From assembly GCF_014397785.1 (NCBI RefSeq), contig NZ_VZQQ01000004.1, positions 124,001-188,000 on the forward strand: a stretch of 64,000 nucleotides of DNA, written 5' to 3'. This document shows positions 43,515 to 53,786 of the stretch, piece by piece. Position numbers and translations under genes: made by a program. This stretch comes from Paraburkholderia podalyriae (GTDB lineage: Bacteria > Pseudomonadota > Gammaproteobacteria > Burkholderiales > Burkholderiaceae). The notes below the pieces were generated by a model. It did not search any database. It was not told the origin of the DNA and saw only the letters and a program-made list of their open reading frames with translations. Position 1 is the first letter of the stretch, and each line of letters starts with the position of its first letter.

Positions 43515-45938
43515 GTGGAACTCCTCAGTTGCGGGGGGCAGAACCGGTTGTGGCCTCGTCTGCGAAGCGTGGTGTCGCTGAGCGAGGCGTTGCCGGAAAG
43601 CATCCTAGTTTGCCCCCTTCAAAGCGTCTTCGCCGGAAAGTCGCCCTGCTGCTTTCATCGATCTTTCGGCCGTTCTGGCTTCAATGCCGCCGTTGCAGCT
43701 AGACTGGGCCGAAGGGCGGCTCAGGGTCCGACTGCTGCCCGACGCGCAAGGGCGAGGAATCAAACCGCGCGGTGCACGAATCCGGTGTCGCTGGCGCTCG
43801 ACGACCGGACGGTCCACGAGGCGATGGACAATGCGATGCGCGTTCGCGGCCGACGGAACGTCTTGACCAGGCTCGTGCAACGAGCCAGCCTTCAGCAGCC
43901 TCGGGTACTGGTCGTCGAAGATATTCACTGGTCGGACGCGTCGACGCTTCGGGACCTCGCCGGACTATCCGTGACGGTGGCCGGGTGTCCGGCCATGCTG
44001 GTGATGACAGCGCGGACGTTGGGCAATTCGCTCGACCAGTCCTGGCGCGCAGCAACCGACGCGCCGTGCTCGCTCGTCGAACTGGGTCCACTGAGCGCTG
44101 GCGAGGCGCATGAGATGGCCGAATCGTTTGCTGGTGCAGAGGCGGATCTGGCGGAGCGCTGCATCGAACGGGCCGCGGGCAACCCGCTGTTTCTCGAGCA
44201 ACTGCTCAGCAACGCGGAGGAGATTGCGGGAACTGGCGTGCCGGGTTCGGTGCGAAGTCTCGTGCAAGCGCGGCTGGATCGACTTGATCCCACGGACAAA
44301 ACTGTCCTGCAGGCGGCTTCGGTGCTGGGCCAGCTCTTTGAGAAGGAAACGCTCGACTATCTTGTCGATGGCACCGGCGCTGCCTTGGAACCCCTTGTGC
44401 TGGATCGCCTGTTGCGGCGCCAGGGCAGCGGATTCATGTTCCATCACGCACTGATTCGCGACGGCGTCTATGACGGGCTTCTGAAAAGCCGGCGCCGTGA
44501 GCTGCATCGTCGCGCCGCACAGTGGTACGGCGAGCGTGAGCCCGTCCTGCGGGCCGAGCATCTCGATCGCGCGGCGGACTGCGAGGCGGCGCGTGCCTAT
44601 TGCGACGCGGCGCGCTCGCAAGCGTCCGGATACCGCTATGAATCCGCGCTCCAGCTCGTCGAACGCGGGCTCGAACTCGCGGATGCGCGGACAGACCACG
44701 TCGCACTCGACTGCCTCCGGGGCAACATCCTGCATGACGTCGGTGACATGACGTCTGCACTCGAAGCATTCGAAAACGCCCTCGAGGTTGCTGCTAACGA
44801 CGCCGAACGTTGCCGGGCATGGATGGGGCGTGCCACCGTGAAGCGGGTCATAGACGATCTCGACGGTGCATGGGCCGATCTCGACTGCGCCGCCGCAGCC
44901 GCCACCGCCGAAGACCTCCTGCACGAGGAAGCGCGCATTCACTTCCTGCGCGGCAATCTGTGTTTTCCACGCGGCGACATCGACGGCTGCATACGCGAAC
45001 ACGGGCGCAGCCTTGCTCTCGCGCGCGAAGTGCGCGACGCCGAACAGGAGGCGGCTGCGCTGGGCGGGCTCGGAGACGGAGAGTACATGCGCGGCCGGAT
45101 GATCAGCGCACACGACGCCTTCAGTCGCTGCATCGAACTCTGCCAGCGCCACGGGTTTGGACGAATCGAGGTGGCCAACCTTCCAATGCGCGCAATAACG
45201 ACCTGGTTTGCAGGCGAGGCGAAGGCCGGACTCGATGCCGCTCTCGCCAGCGTCACGGCGGCTGAGAAGGCCGGCCACGTACGTGCGGCCGCTGTTGCCC
45301 ACCACGCTGTCTGGCACTGCCTGCACGACCTCGCGGACTGGGATCGTGCCTGGGAGCATGTCGGCCCGGCGCTCCAGTGTGCGCGCGAGCTGAAATCAAG
45401 GCGATTCGAAGGCGAAGCGCTCGCGTTTCGCGCGGAATTACATCGTGTCGCCGGCCGCCGCGGCGAAGCGCTCGACGATATCGCGGAGGCGCTGGCAATC
45501 AGCCGGGAAATAGGCATGACCTACTTGGGCGCAACCTATCTCGGCGTCCTTGCGCGGGCGACAGATGACGTCGCCGTCTTCGGGAGTGCGCTCGCGGAAG
45601 GGGAAGCCTGGCTCGCCGCCGGGGCGGTGAGCCACAATCACTTTCTCTTTCGACGTGACGCGATCGACGCATGCATCGACTGGCGACGCTGGGATGACGC
45701 TGCGCACCATGCTGCAGCCCTTGAGGATTACGCACGCCGCGAGCCGTCAGCCTTTTCGGCTTTCTTCGTGGCACGCGCACGCGCGCTTGTCTCATACGGG
45801 AAGGGCAATCGGGACCTGGCATCGTTGAACGAACTCCGGCGGCTCAAGCAAGAGGGCGGGAAGTCAGGTTTCCTTTACGCTATCCAGGCGATCGACGCTG
45901 CACTCTCACGCGAACGCGAGGCGAAGCACTCCGGCTGA
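43515..45938 (+). pseudogene. C-terminal remnant of an AAA-ATPase/TPR regulatory protein (probable former adenylate cyclase-type protein)
   Basis: The frame is open from GTG 43515, but its first 85 codons resemble nothing and look like antisense or intergenic sequence. Recognisable protein starts near 43770 (LALDDRTVHEAMDNAMRVRG) with the Walker B region VLVVEDIHWSDASTL, followed by RAAGNPLFLEQLLSNAEEI and sensor-like helices. A long array of TPR-like helices runs to the end (residues about 350-800). Full-length relatives carry a class III cyclase domain and a Walker A P-loop upstream, both absent here. No Walker A motif exists in the visible frame, so ATP hydrolysis is not expected. The simplest reading is a 5'-truncated gene that is still open at its 3' part. 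Confidence 0.7.
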
Positions 45939-46094
45939 GATCGACGCGAGAGCAGGGATCGACGTCGGCCCGGGTGCCCGGTAGTCAGGCCGCGTCCAGT
46001 CAGATAGCGGACCTGTGCTTGTCAGTCGAGCTCATCGCGTTCCCTCACGAAAGCACACAACCAGGAACGGTCGCATGCCTTACGGACGGCGTGC

Positions 46095-47000
46095 TCAGTA
46101 CACGCCTGGCACGCCCGGTGGACGATTCTTGAAGCGACGATGCACCCAGTAATATTGCGCTGGGCACTGACTGATCTGCGTTTCAAGAAACTCATTCATT
46201 CGGCGCGCGTCGATCGTCTCACTTTCTGAAGGAAAGTCGCTGAGCGGCTCGAAGATGGTCAGCTTATACCCGCGGTAATCGGGCAATACTTCAGTCACGA
46301 ATGGTACAACCCGCGCATTGGCCAGTCGAGCAAGGCGCGAAACCGAAGTGAGTGTGCAGGCGGGGACGCCAAAAAACGGCACGAAAACGGAGTTGTGTGT
46401 GCCGTGATCCATATCAGCAGCCAACATGACTGGTTTGCCTGAACGAAGTAAGCCGACGATCTTTCTGGCGCTTGTCGAACGTTCAATCATCTCGGCGCCA
46501 AATCTACCGCGTTGCCGCTTGGCTAGATTGCAAAGGCGCGCGTTCGACATGCGTGTATACAGTGAGGCGGCGGGCAGGCGCGTTGAGTAGAGTATGCAGC
46601 CAACCTCGATGCTCACGAAATGGAAGCCCAGAAAGATGGTCGGTGGAGCATTCCTGTCTTCCAGATCGATTCGACTTTCGATGTGGACCAGCTTCCGTAT
46701 CCTTTGCGCGCTGCCAAACCATTGAATCCCTCGTTCGAAATAGCTTCGAACGACGTGGCGAAAATGGTTTCTGGCAATGTCGTCGTACTCGCACTCGCTC
46801 TTGCCGGGAAAACAGAGACGCAGATTGACGAGAACGATATGTTTTCGGGAACTTGGAAGTGCATATAGCATTGCCCCAAGCGCGCTGCCGAACCTTGCGA
46901 CGAGCGTATAGGGAAGGACTGCGAAGACGCGCAGCAGCACTACAATCAGAACATAGCCTAAATGCGCCAGGAACCTACCCCGCTCGTGAGAATCACTCAT
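46095..47000 (-). CDS. LpxL/HtrB-family lysophospholipid or lipid A acyltransferase
   Basis: A 301-residue protein with an N-terminal membrane anchor (about 12-32, LGYVLIVVLLRVFAVLPYTL) and the acyltransferase signature H-x4-E in FLGFHFVSIEVGCIL. ADMDHGTHNSVFVPFFGVPA (substrate pocket) and QYYWVHRRFKNRPPG follow, the end motif of the family. It transfers a fatty acyl chain to lipid A precursors or a similar lipid at the inner membrane. Burkholderia genomes usually have several copies; this one stands alone between remnants. Its codon use is slightly more AT-rich than its neighbours. Confidence 0.9.
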   Translation of the reverse strand: MSDSHERGRFLAHLGYVLIVVLLRVFAVLPYTLVARFGSALGAMLYALPSSRKHIVLVNLRLCFPGKSECEYDDIARNHFRHVVRSYFERGIQWFGSAQRIRKLVHIESRIDLEDRNAPPTIFLGFHFVSIEVGCILYSTRLPAASLYTRMSNARLCNLAKRQRGRFGAEMIERSTSARKIVGLLRSGKPVMLAADMDHGTHNSVFVPFFGVPACTLTSVSRLARLANARVVPFVTEVLPDYRGYKLTIFEPLSDFPSESETIDARRMNEFLETQISQCPAQYYWVHRRFKNRPPGVPGVY

Positions 47001-47520
47001 CGCGAAACGGAAAAATACGAATACTTACGGACGTCTAACACAATTCGAGATCCTGGTGGCGTAGCATGGCGACGGCGGAGAAGTATCGCACGCACTACTT
47101 TATGACGGGCTACCCAAGTGGACGCGCTACGGGTTCTTCCTGGCGAAAACAACTGTGCATGGCCGGCAGGCGCCCCCGCCACCGATAGACCACCAGGGCG
47201 GCCATTCTACTTGAAAGCCACCGCCGAGTTCGATTGTGGCGAAGGGCAGATCCGGATCGACTGCCGTCCGGAGACAGAATGGTCTCGCGAGTGTCGGTTT
47301 GTTCGGTCGCGTCCGAGGCAAGGAGAACGTGATGCAATCAGCCATAGACGCCAATGCTCAGCGCATGCGGCGGCGGCGCGCTGAGCATCATTCCCGAGGT
47401 CATCGACGCCTGGATGCAGACGCGCAATGACCCTCACCCGCGAACAACTCGCGGCGGCGGTGCCACGGGCGAACATACTGGTATGGCAGGACCCGATAAC
47501 AGCTCATTCGCCCGCCCAGC
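47001..47520. other. 520-base region without a supported gene
   Basis: Several short overlapping frames exist on both strands, none with a recognised motif. A plus-strand start at about 47428 (MTLTREQLAAAVPRAN) looks gene-like for 16 codons, with no recognisable continuation, so this may be a graveyard of a deleted gene. Confidence 0.4.
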
Positions 47521-48624
47521 TCAATGCGATTCGATCGAGCCGTCGCTGCGCGGATACGTGACGATGCCCCAAGCGAGCGGCAGCTCGCCGATCTGCTTGA
47601 TCGGCTGATAACTGTTCGCGTCGAGCACATAGACCGCGTCGGAGCGCCCGCACGCGACCATCAGCTTCGAGCCGTCCGGCGTGAAGCTGAAATGCCAGCA
47701 GCGCTGGCCGACCGGCACATCGGCGACATGTTCGTACGTGTGACCGTCGAACACCTGCACCACCTTGTCGCGCGCGGCGGCCACGAAGAGCCGCTGACCG
47801 TTCGGACCGAACGCGACGCCATAGGGCCCGAGTTTGGTGTCGACGGTCTTGATGACGTCGAACGTGTGCGCGTCGATCACGACCAGCTTGCTGAGCGACT
47901 CCAGCGTGACCACATAGTGCTTGCCGTCGGGCGACAGCCGGATGCCGCGCGGCCGGCCGCCCGCCGCGAGCTTCACGGTTCGGATCGGCGCGCCGGTTCG
48001 TGCGTGATAGATCGACACCGTATCGTCGCCTTCGTTGGTGACGAGCATCGTCTGGCCGTCGCGCGAGAACTCAATGCCTTCGGTTTCGTGGCCGCTCGTG
48101 ACCGAGCGGATCACACGCCAGTTTTTCATATCGATGATCGCGATTTCGGCGGGCGGCTTGTTCGCGTCGTCGTCGTCGGCGCCTGGCTTGCCGCCCGCGT
48201 TCGCGTCGGGTTTGCCTGCCGGTTTGGCTCCCGGTGGGCCGCTCTCCTCGCCGGGCTCGTAGGTCACGTACGCGTAACCGTTGCGCACGCGCACATATTC
48301 AGGGTTTTTGCCGATCTTCACGCGCTGCACGACCTTGCCCGTGGCGGTGTCGATCACCGCGAGATCGTTCGTGTTCTTGTTGGCGACCAGCAGGCGCGTG
48401 CCGTCGGCGTTCAGGCTCAGGCCGCGCGGGCCGTCCGCGCCGACCGGAAAGGTCTGCGCCAGCGTCATCTGGTCGATATCGATCACGCCGACGCCGGCCT
48501 TCTCGCTCGTCACGTAGGCGAGCGGCGCGGCCGCGGCATGCGCGGCGCTCGCGGCCAGCACGAACGCGCAGGTCAGCGCGACGGAACGGCGCGGCGGTCG
48601 GGGGAAAATCCGTGTCTCCAGCAT
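47521..48624 (-). CDS. Exported YVTN-type beta-propeller protein
   Basis: A 367-residue protein with a signal peptide (ending SAAHAAAA) and seven or so beta-propeller blades with the YVTN/NHL-like repeats GVIDIDQMTLAQTFPVG, LAVIDTATGKVVQRVKIGKN, VSIYHARTGAPIRTVKLA and LVVIDAHTFDVIKTVDT. Between blades 2 and 3 is a Gly/Pro/Asp-rich insertion (GKPDANAGGKPGADDDDANK). The type resembles the beta-propeller proteins found with PQQ alcohol oxidation systems, and a PQQ dehydrogenase lies 5 kb away, but the function is unknown. It is divergent from tonB. Confidence 0.88.
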   Translation of the reverse strand: MLETRIFPRPPRRSVALTCAFVLAASAAHAAAAPLAYVTSEKAGVGVIDIDQMTLAQTFPVGADGPRGLSLNADGTRLLVANKNTNDLAVIDTATGKVVQRVKIGKNPEYVRVRNGYAYVTYEPGEESGPPGAKPAGKPDANAGGKPGADDDDANKPPAEIAIIDMKNWRVIRSVTSGHETEGIEFSRDGQTMLVTNEGDDTVSIYHARTGAPIRTVKLAAGGRPRGIRLSPDGKHYVVTLESLSKLVVIDAHTFDVIKTVDTKLGPYGVAFGPNGQRLFVAAARDKVVQVFDGHTYEHVADVPVGQRCWHFSFTPDGSKLMVACGRSDAVYVLDANSYQPIKQIGELPLAWGIVTYPRSDGSIESH

Positions 48625-48804
48625 CGTGGTACTCCGGGTTGAAATCGCGGCGCCGCGATGGTTCGCGTCATCGTTTCAAGGTAGCCCACCGGGCGATTGT
48701 TTGACAACGCGAATCGGACGGGAGATTTTCCCGAATTGCTTCGCGCCGGCCGTTGCGGGTTTGAAAAGCAGCGGCTGCGAGGGACAATGAGCGCGGAGGT
48801 GGCG

Positions 48805-49569
48805 ATGATGTTGCAAGTTGCCATGGTGAACCCAGCAAGTCCTACGCATCGCGCGGCCGGTTACCGTGGCGTGGCCATCGTGCTGGGCGCCGTGATCGTC
48901 GCGCATCTGGTGCTGCTCGCCATCGCGTTGAGCGCGCGCAACAGCATCGTCGAGCGTCAGGTCGAGCCGCGCACGATCACCGCGTTGCTGCTAAGCCCCG
49001 AGCCCCCTGCTCCCGTCGTTTCGCCTGCGGCGCCGCCCACGCCCGCCGCTGTCGTTCCGCCGGCGACCACGCCGCCCGTCACGCGCCCCGCCGCGCGCGT
49101 CAAACCGGCGCCACAGCCGCGCACGCAGGTGCCGCGCAGTGTGGAAACGCCGCTGCCCAAGCCGTCCGCGTCGCGCGACAGCAGCGCGCAGCCAGCCCCG
49201 CAAGCCGCCGTGCCCGAGACGGCAGCGGCCGCCGCGCCGTCGGCGGCAGCGGCGCCCGCCGTCCATCCGGCGATGCCCGCGTCGAGCGAGCCGCGCAACG
49301 TGTCGCATGTCGACTGCTCGATTCCGAAGCCCGACTATCCCGACGTCTCGAAGCGGCGCGGCGAGCATGGCACCGCCATCGTGCGTTTCGTCGTCGGGTT
49401 GAGCGGGCATATCGAAACGGCGCAGCTGCAAACCAGCAGCGGCTCCGCGCGGCTCGACGACGCAGCGCTCGCCGCCGTGCATGCGGGCGCCTGTCAGCCG
49501 TACACCGAAAACGGCACGCCGGTGCGCGCCGCGTACTCGCAATCGTTCGTGTTCGGACTGACCGAGTGA
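48805..49569 (+). CDS. tonB: TonB energy-transducing protein
   Basis: About 254 residues from ATG 48805 (ATG 48808 or 48787 are possible; GGAGG lies at 48795-48799). One membrane helix (about 25-45, VAIVLGAVIVAHLVLLAIAL), then a Pro/Ala-rich periplasmic arm (APVVSPAAPPTPAAVVPPAT) and a C-terminal TonB domain (KPDYPDVSKRRGEHGTAIVR, then LQTSSGSARLDDAALAAV). It carries proton-motive-force energy from ExbB-ExbD to outer-membrane receptors. It is the first gene of a tonB-exbB-exbD operon. Confidence 0.92.
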   Translation: MMLQVAMVNPASPTHRAAGYRGVAIVLGAVIVAHLVLLAIALSARNSIVERQVEPRTITALLLSPEPPAPVVSPAAPPTPAAVVPPATTPPVTRPAARVKPAPQPRTQVPRSVETPLPKPSASRDSSAQPAPQAAVPETAAAAAPSAAAAPAVHPAMPASSEPRNVSHVDCSIPKPDYPDVSKRRGEHGTAIVRFVVGLSGHIETAQLQTSSGSARLDDAALAAVHAGACQPYTENGTPVRAAYSQSFVFGLTE

Positions 49570-49614
49570 GCGAACCGCGAATCGGACCAGGGACACCCAA
49601 CGAAGGAACTCGCC

Positions 49615-50394
49615 ATGCAACACTATGGACTCGCAAACGTCTGGGATTCAGGTGATATCGTCACGCGCGGCATCCTGAGCGTGCTCGTGATCATGTCGGT
49701 GCTGTCGTGGACGGTGATCATCGTGAAGCTGTGGCAACTCATCCGCCTCAGGCGCGTGACCCGCCACAGCGACGCGCGTTTCTGGAGCGCGGACCGCTTC
49801 GACGACGGACTGCGCAGCCTCGGCCACCCGGAATCGACCGCGCGCGACAACCCGCTGCTCGCGCTCGCGCTGGCGGGCCATGAAGCCGCGACGCACCATC
49901 GGCAGACGCAGCAGCATCTGCACGACCGGATCGACGTGTCCGACTGGATCACCCGGCGTCTGCAGGACACGATGGACGAGACGATCGCGCGCCTGCAAAG
50001 CGGCCTCGCGATCCTCGCGTCGATCGGCAGCACCGCGCCTTTCGTCGGGCTGTTCGGCACCGTATGGGGCATCTACCACGCGCTGATCGTGATCGGCGAG
50101 ACCGGTCAGACGTCGATCGATCATGTCGCCGGTCCGGTCGGCGAGTCGCTGATCATGACGGCGTTCGGGCTCTTCGTCGCGATTCCCGCCGTGCTCGGCT
50201 ACAACGGCCTGACGCGCGCGAACCGCTCGATCGTCGCGCGCCTGAAGCGTTTCGCGCACGGCTTGCATGCGTACTTCGTGACCGGCTCGCAATTGCCGTC
50301 GAGCGCCGGGCCGCAGATGCGCGTGGTGCCGCGCGGCACCAACGCGACGAACGCGACCAGCGCAAGCCGTGACGGAGACCTCGAATGGCAATGA
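49615..50394 (+). CDS. exbB: ExbB proton channel protein (MotA/TolQ/ExbB family)
   Basis: A 259-residue inner-membrane protein with three helices (about 15-35, 135-157, 180-200). The conserved channel segment is LAILASIGSTAPFVGLFGTV followed by GPVGESLIMTAFGLFVAIPA. With ExbD it forms the proton channel that energises TonB. It starts 45 bases after tonB and overlaps exbD by 10 bases. Confidence 0.95.
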   Translation: MQHYGLANVWDSGDIVTRGILSVLVIMSVLSWTVIIVKLWQLIRLRRVTRHSDARFWSADRFDDGLRSLGHPESTARDNPLLALALAGHEAATHHRQTQQHLHDRIDVSDWITRRLQDTMDETIARLQSGLAILASIGSTAPFVGLFGTVWGIYHALIVIGETGQTSIDHVAGPVGESLIMTAFGLFVAIPAVLGYNGLTRANRSIVARLKRFAHGLHAYFVTGSQLPSSAGPQMRVVPRGTNATNATSASRDGDLEWQ

Positions 50395-50807
50395 GCCCTT
50401 TCTCCGACGACGACGATCAAGGTCTGATGAACGAGATCAACATGACGCCGCTCGTCGACGTGATGCTGGTGCTGCTGATCATTTTTCTCGTTACGATCCC
50501 GGCGCTGCAACACGCCGTCCGGGTTGATCTGCCGAACGCGAGCAGCCAGCCGGAAGCGGTCAAGCCCGCGCACGTGGACGTCGCGGTGCAGGCGGACGGC
50601 ACCGTCATGTGGGATGGTCAGCCCGTGAGCGACGACGGCTTGCGCGCGCGCATCGCGCAGGCCGCGCTCGCGACGCCGCAGCCGGAGCTGCATTTGCGCG
50701 CCGATCGCAAGGTGCCGTATGAGCGGGTGGCGATCGTGATGTCGGCGGCGCAGCGCGGCGGGCTGACGAAGATGGGCTTCGTGACCGATCCGCGGTTGGG
50801 CAAATGA
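50385..50807 (+). CDS. exbD: ExbD biopolymer transport protein
   Basis: A 140-residue protein with one membrane helix containing the proton-carrying Asp (INMTPLVDVMLVLLIIFLVT, Asp about residue 25) and a periplasmic peptidoglycan-binding-like domain (LHLRADRKVPYERVAIVMSA). It completes the tonB-exbB-exbD unit. Confidence 0.95.
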   Translation: MAMSPFSDDDDQGLMNEINMTPLVDVMLVLLIIFLVTIPALQHAVRVDLPNASSQPEAVKPAHVDVAVQADGTVMWDGQPVSDDGLRARIAQAALATPQPELHLRADRKVPYERVAIVMSAAQRGGLTKMGFVTDPRLGK

Positions 50808-50954
50808 CGCCGCGCGGTGCGCGAGTTCAGATGCGCGCGGGTACCTAAAGTCCGCCTTATCGTCGGCGAAAGAATCTCTGAATTTGAATCGGCGAGCGGC
50901 TCGGCTATCGTGGTGCGTGTCTGAACGGCACACCGCCCTCGGGAGGACCGCACG

Positions 50955-51776
50955 ATGCAAGCCCTTATCTTCGACGTCGACGGTACGCTCGCCGACACCG
51001 AGACCGCTCATCTGCACGCATTCAACGCCGCGTTTGCGGAAGCGGGCCTCGACTGGTTCTGGGACGAGGCGCTCTATGCGGGTCTCCTGAAAGTGGCGGG
51101 CGGCAAGGAGCGTCTGCTCCATTACTGGCGCACGGTCGACTGCGAGGAAGCCGGTGGCGCGCGGGTGCGAGAGGCGGTCGACGCGCTGCACGCGCTGAAG
51201 ACGCGCCACTACACCGAGCGGATGCGCGAGCGCGGCGTGCCGCTGCGACCCGGCATCGCGCGTCTGATCGACGAAGCGAACGAGGCCGGCTTGCGCGTGG
51301 CGATCGCGACGACCACGACGCCCGCCAACCTCGACGCGCTGCTGCATGCGCATTTCGGTGCGAGCTGGCGCCATCGCTTCGCGGCTATCGGCGACGCCGG
51401 CACCACGCCGGCGAAAAAGCCCGCTCCCGACGTCTATCGCCACGTGCTCGAACAGTTGGGCTTGCAGCCCGCTGCCTGCCTCGCCTTCGAAGACTCGCGC
51501 AACGGCCTGCTGGCGGCGCGCGCCGCGCGCGTGCCGGTCGTCGTCACGCCGAGCGCGTTTACCGCGCATGAGGACTTCGATGGCGCGCTGGCCGTGCTGC
51601 CTCATCTCGGCGATCCGCATGCACCGATTGTTTCGATGGTGTGCGGCGAATGGCCTCGCTGGGTGGATCTGGCGACACTGCGCCGCTGGCATCACGACGC
51701 CGCGCGCCGTCCCGATCCGGCCGCGCGCGGCGCACTGAACGGGGCCCAAGCGCGCGCGACCGGCAGCGCGCGATGA
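50955..51776 (+). CDS. cbbY: HAD-superfamily phosphatase, CbbY type
   Basis: A 273-residue haloacid-dehalogenase-type hydrolase with nucleophile Asp7 and acid Asp9 in [20 protein letters not shown], the CbbY-like cap motif [20 protein letters not shown], Thr in [11 protein letters not shown], Lys in [11 protein letters not shown] and [11 protein letters not shown]. CbbY removes inhibitory sugar phosphates made by RuBisCO side reactions; other relatives act on various sugar phosphates. It overlaps the CbbZ-like gene by 4 bases. No RuBisCO genes are in the window, so the Calvin-cycle link is only suggested. Confidence 0.85.
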   Translation: MQALIFDVDGTLADTETAHLHAFNAAFAEAGLDWFWDEALYAGLLKVAGGKERLLHYWRTVDCEEAGGARVREAVDALHALKTRHYTERMRERGVPLRPGIARLIDEANEAGLRVAIATTTTPANLDALLHAHFGASWRHRFAAIGDAGTTPAKKPAPDVYRHVLEQLGLQPAACLAFEDSRNGLLAARAARVPVVVTPSAFTAHEDFDGALAVLPHLGDPHAPIVSMVCGEWPRWVDLATLRRWHHDAARRPDPAARGALNGAQARATGSAR

Positions 51777-52465
51777 CGATCAACCACGATTGCCGCGCCG
51801 TCCTGATCGATCTGGACGGCACGATGGTCGATACCGCGCCGGACATCGTCGCGGCCGCCGGTCTGATGCTGAGGGACTTCGGCGCCGCGCCGCTGCCGTA
51901 TGACATGGTGACCGGCTTCATCTGTAACGGCGTGCGCCAACTCGTGCGACGCTCGCTGCACGCCGCGAGCCTCGGCGAGCACGTCGAGCTGGAGCACGCG
52001 CAGGCCGTGTTCGAGCGGCACTACGCGATGACCAACGCCGAGCTGGGTCGGGTCTTTCCTGGCGTGATGGCCGGCTTGCGCGGATTGCGGCGGCGCGGCT
52101 ACCGCTGCGCGTGCGTGACCAACAAGCCACAGGCGCTGGCGGCAGCGCTACTCGATAAAACGGGGCTTGCCGCTTATCTCGACGTGCTGGTCGCGGGCGA
52201 TACCGTGGCGAGCATGAAGCCGTCGCCCGAGCCGCTATGGCACGCGTGCCGGCTGCTCGACGTCGAGCCCGAACGTTGCGCGCTGGTCGGCGATTCATCG
52301 GTCGATGTCGCGGCGGCACGCGCGGCCGGTTTGCCGGTCTTTATCGTCAGCTATGGCTATGGCAGCGCGAGCGGCGCGGACATGCCGCGCTGCGACGCAC
52401 TGATCGATTCGTTCGAAGCACTGCCGGCGATTCTGGCGCAAGCGCGGCCGGCATGGCGCGCGTGA
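51773..52465 (+). CDS. cbbZ: Phosphoglycolate phosphatase-like HAD hydrolase, CbbZ/Gph type
   Basis: About 230 residues from ATG 51773, overlapping the previous stop as ATGA. HAD motifs: [20 protein letters not shown] (Asp13, Asp15), [26 protein letters not shown] and [20 protein letters not shown]. This is the Gph/CbbZ pattern; the enzyme dephosphorylates 2-phosphoglycolate formed by RuBisCO oxygenation or DNA repair. The CbbY-CbbZ pairing is typical of cbb operons of autotrophic proteobacteria. Confidence 0.88.
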   Translation: MTINHDCRAVLIDLDGTMVDTAPDIVAAAGLMLRDFGAAPLPYDMVTGFICNGVRQLVRRSLHAASLGEHVELEHAQAVFERHYAMTNAELGRVFPGVMAGLRGLRRRGYRCACVTNKPQALAAALLDKTGLAAYLDVLVAGDTVASMKPSPEPLWHACRLLDVEPERCALVGDSSVDVAAARAAGLPVFIVSYGYGSASGADMPRCDALIDSFEALPAILAQARPAWRA

Positions 52466-52474
52466 TTCGAGCCC

Positions 52475-53149
52475 CTAACCCGCCGACAACAACCCCGCGA
52501 CCCGCTCCGACTTCGTCTGCACCGCGATATCTTTCGCCGTCATCCCCCGGTTGTCCTTCAACGACCGGCTCGCGCCGCGCGCCAGCAACAATTGGGCGGT
52601 TTCCGCGCGATCGTATCCCGCCGCCCACATCAGCGCGGTCAGATCGTTCTTGTAGGTCCGGTTCACGTCGATGCCGGCATCGAGCAGCTCACTCACGACC
52701 CTGGTGTGCCCCTGACCCGCCGCGTATTCCATCGCGGTCTTGCCGACGCGATCCGTCGCGAGCGGATCGGCGCCATGCGCGAGCAGCAGCGCGACGATCT
52801 CGTCGAAGCCGCCGTAGGCGGCGTCCATCAGCGGCGTATCGCCCGGCGCGTTCGCATGCTGCACGTTCGCGCCGCGCTCGATCAGCGTGCGCGCCATCGC
52901 GGTATCACCTTTCTTGCACGCGGTGACGAGCGCGGTGTCGCCGATCCGGTTCATCGCATCGACCGACGCGCCGCGCTGCAACGCCGCGACGACCGACTGC
53001 TGATCGTCGTCCCTGGCGGCCGACAGCAGTTGGCGGTTGATTTCCCCCTGGTCCTGCGCGAGCGCCGGCACATAACCGCCGAACGCGCCGCCGAACGCGG
53101 CGGCGAGCACGACGGCGGCCGCAAGCGGCCGGGTGAACAGCACTGTCAT
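52475..53149 (-). CDS. Exported ankyrin-repeat protein
   Basis: A 224-residue protein with a signal peptide (MTVLFTRPLAAAVVLAAAFGGA) and about five ankyrin repeats, for example DRVGKTAMEYAAGQGHTRVV and NAPGDTPLMDAAYGGFDEIV. Ankyrin proteins of this kind are often found beside PQQ dehydrogenases, catalases or cytochromes and may help stabilise or assemble them in the periplasm. It lies 16 bases after the cytochrome c gene in the same operon. Confidence 0.9.
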   Translation of the reverse strand: MTVLFTRPLAAAVVLAAAFGGAFGGYVPALAQDQGEINRQLLSAARDDDQQSVVAALQRGASVDAMNRIGDTALVTACKKGDTAMARTLIERGANVQHANAPGDTPLMDAAYGGFDEIVALLLAHGADPLATDRVGKTAMEYAAGQGHTRVVSELLDAGIDVNRTYKNDLTALMWAAGYDRAETAQLLLARGASRSLKDNRGMTAKDIAVQTKSERVAGLLSAG

Positions 53150-53165
53150 GATGTCGTCCCCCGTG

Positions 53166-53786
53166 CTACTGAAGATTGTTGATATAGGCGGCCAGATGCT
53201 GGATGTCGTCGTCGCTCAGATTGCGCGTGACGCTGGTCATGTTGCCCGCATCGTTGGTGCGCGTGCGCGAGCGAAAGTCCTGCAATTGCTTGACGATGTA
53301 CTGATACTGCTGGCCCGCTACGCGCGGAATCTCGTTCTGCCCGGAAAAGCCGCCTAGGTGGCACACCGTGCACAGCACCTCGGCGGCCTTCTTGCGGCCC
53401 GCTTCGATGCTCGCGCCATCCGCGTTGAACGGCACCGGCACGAGCTTTTGCGCGGCGAAGTAGTCGGCGAGGTCCTGCATATCCTCGCTCGACAGGTTCG
53501 CCGCCATCGGCGACATGCGCGGATCGCTGCGCCGCCCCTGCTTGAAGTCCTTCAGCTGCAGATACAGGTAGCGCGCGGTTTGCCCGGCCAGAATCGGATA
53601 GTCCGGACTGGTCGAATTGCCCATCGGCCCGTGACAGGCCACGCACACCTGCGCTTTCGCCTTGCCCGCCTCGGCGTCGGCGCGCGCGCCCGACGGCAGC
53701 GACGCGGCGATCAACCCGCCGCACAGCAGCGCCACCCGCGCAGCGCGCGCTACACCCGGCGCTCCCCGCGGCGCCGGCCGCCTCAT
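53166..53786 (-). CDS. Di-haem cytochrome c (c4-like)
   Basis: A 206-residue exported cytochrome with two haem-binding motifs, CVACH and CTVCH, each followed later by a Met ligand candidate ([12 protein letters not shown] and [10 protein letters not shown]). Two tandem class I domains match the cytochrome c4 family. It overlaps the dehydrogenase gene (ATGA) and is its obvious electron acceptor, passing electrons from PQQH2 to the oxidase. Confidence 0.92.
   Translation of the reverse strand: MRRPAPRGAPGVARAARVALLCGGLIAASLPSGARADAEAGKAKAQVCVACHGPMGNSTSPDYPILAGQTARYLYLQLKDFKQGRRSDPRMSPMAANLSSEDMQDLADYFAAQKLVPVPFNADGASIEAGRKKAAEVLCTVCHLGGFSGQNEIPRVAGQQYQYIVKQLQDFRSRTRTNDAGNMTSVTRNLSDDDIQHLAAYINNLQ

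Noticed and set aside
47200..47520. Possible PAAR or effector gene remnant between the acyltransferase and the beta-propeller gene
   Set aside because: Short gene-like stretches were seen in different frames, but no motif of a PAAR protein or known effector could be confirmed.
50199..51749. A 516-codon open frame on the minus strand
   Set aside because: It spans parts of three plus-strand genes with clear motifs (exbB, exbD, cbbY) and is an artefact of high GC.
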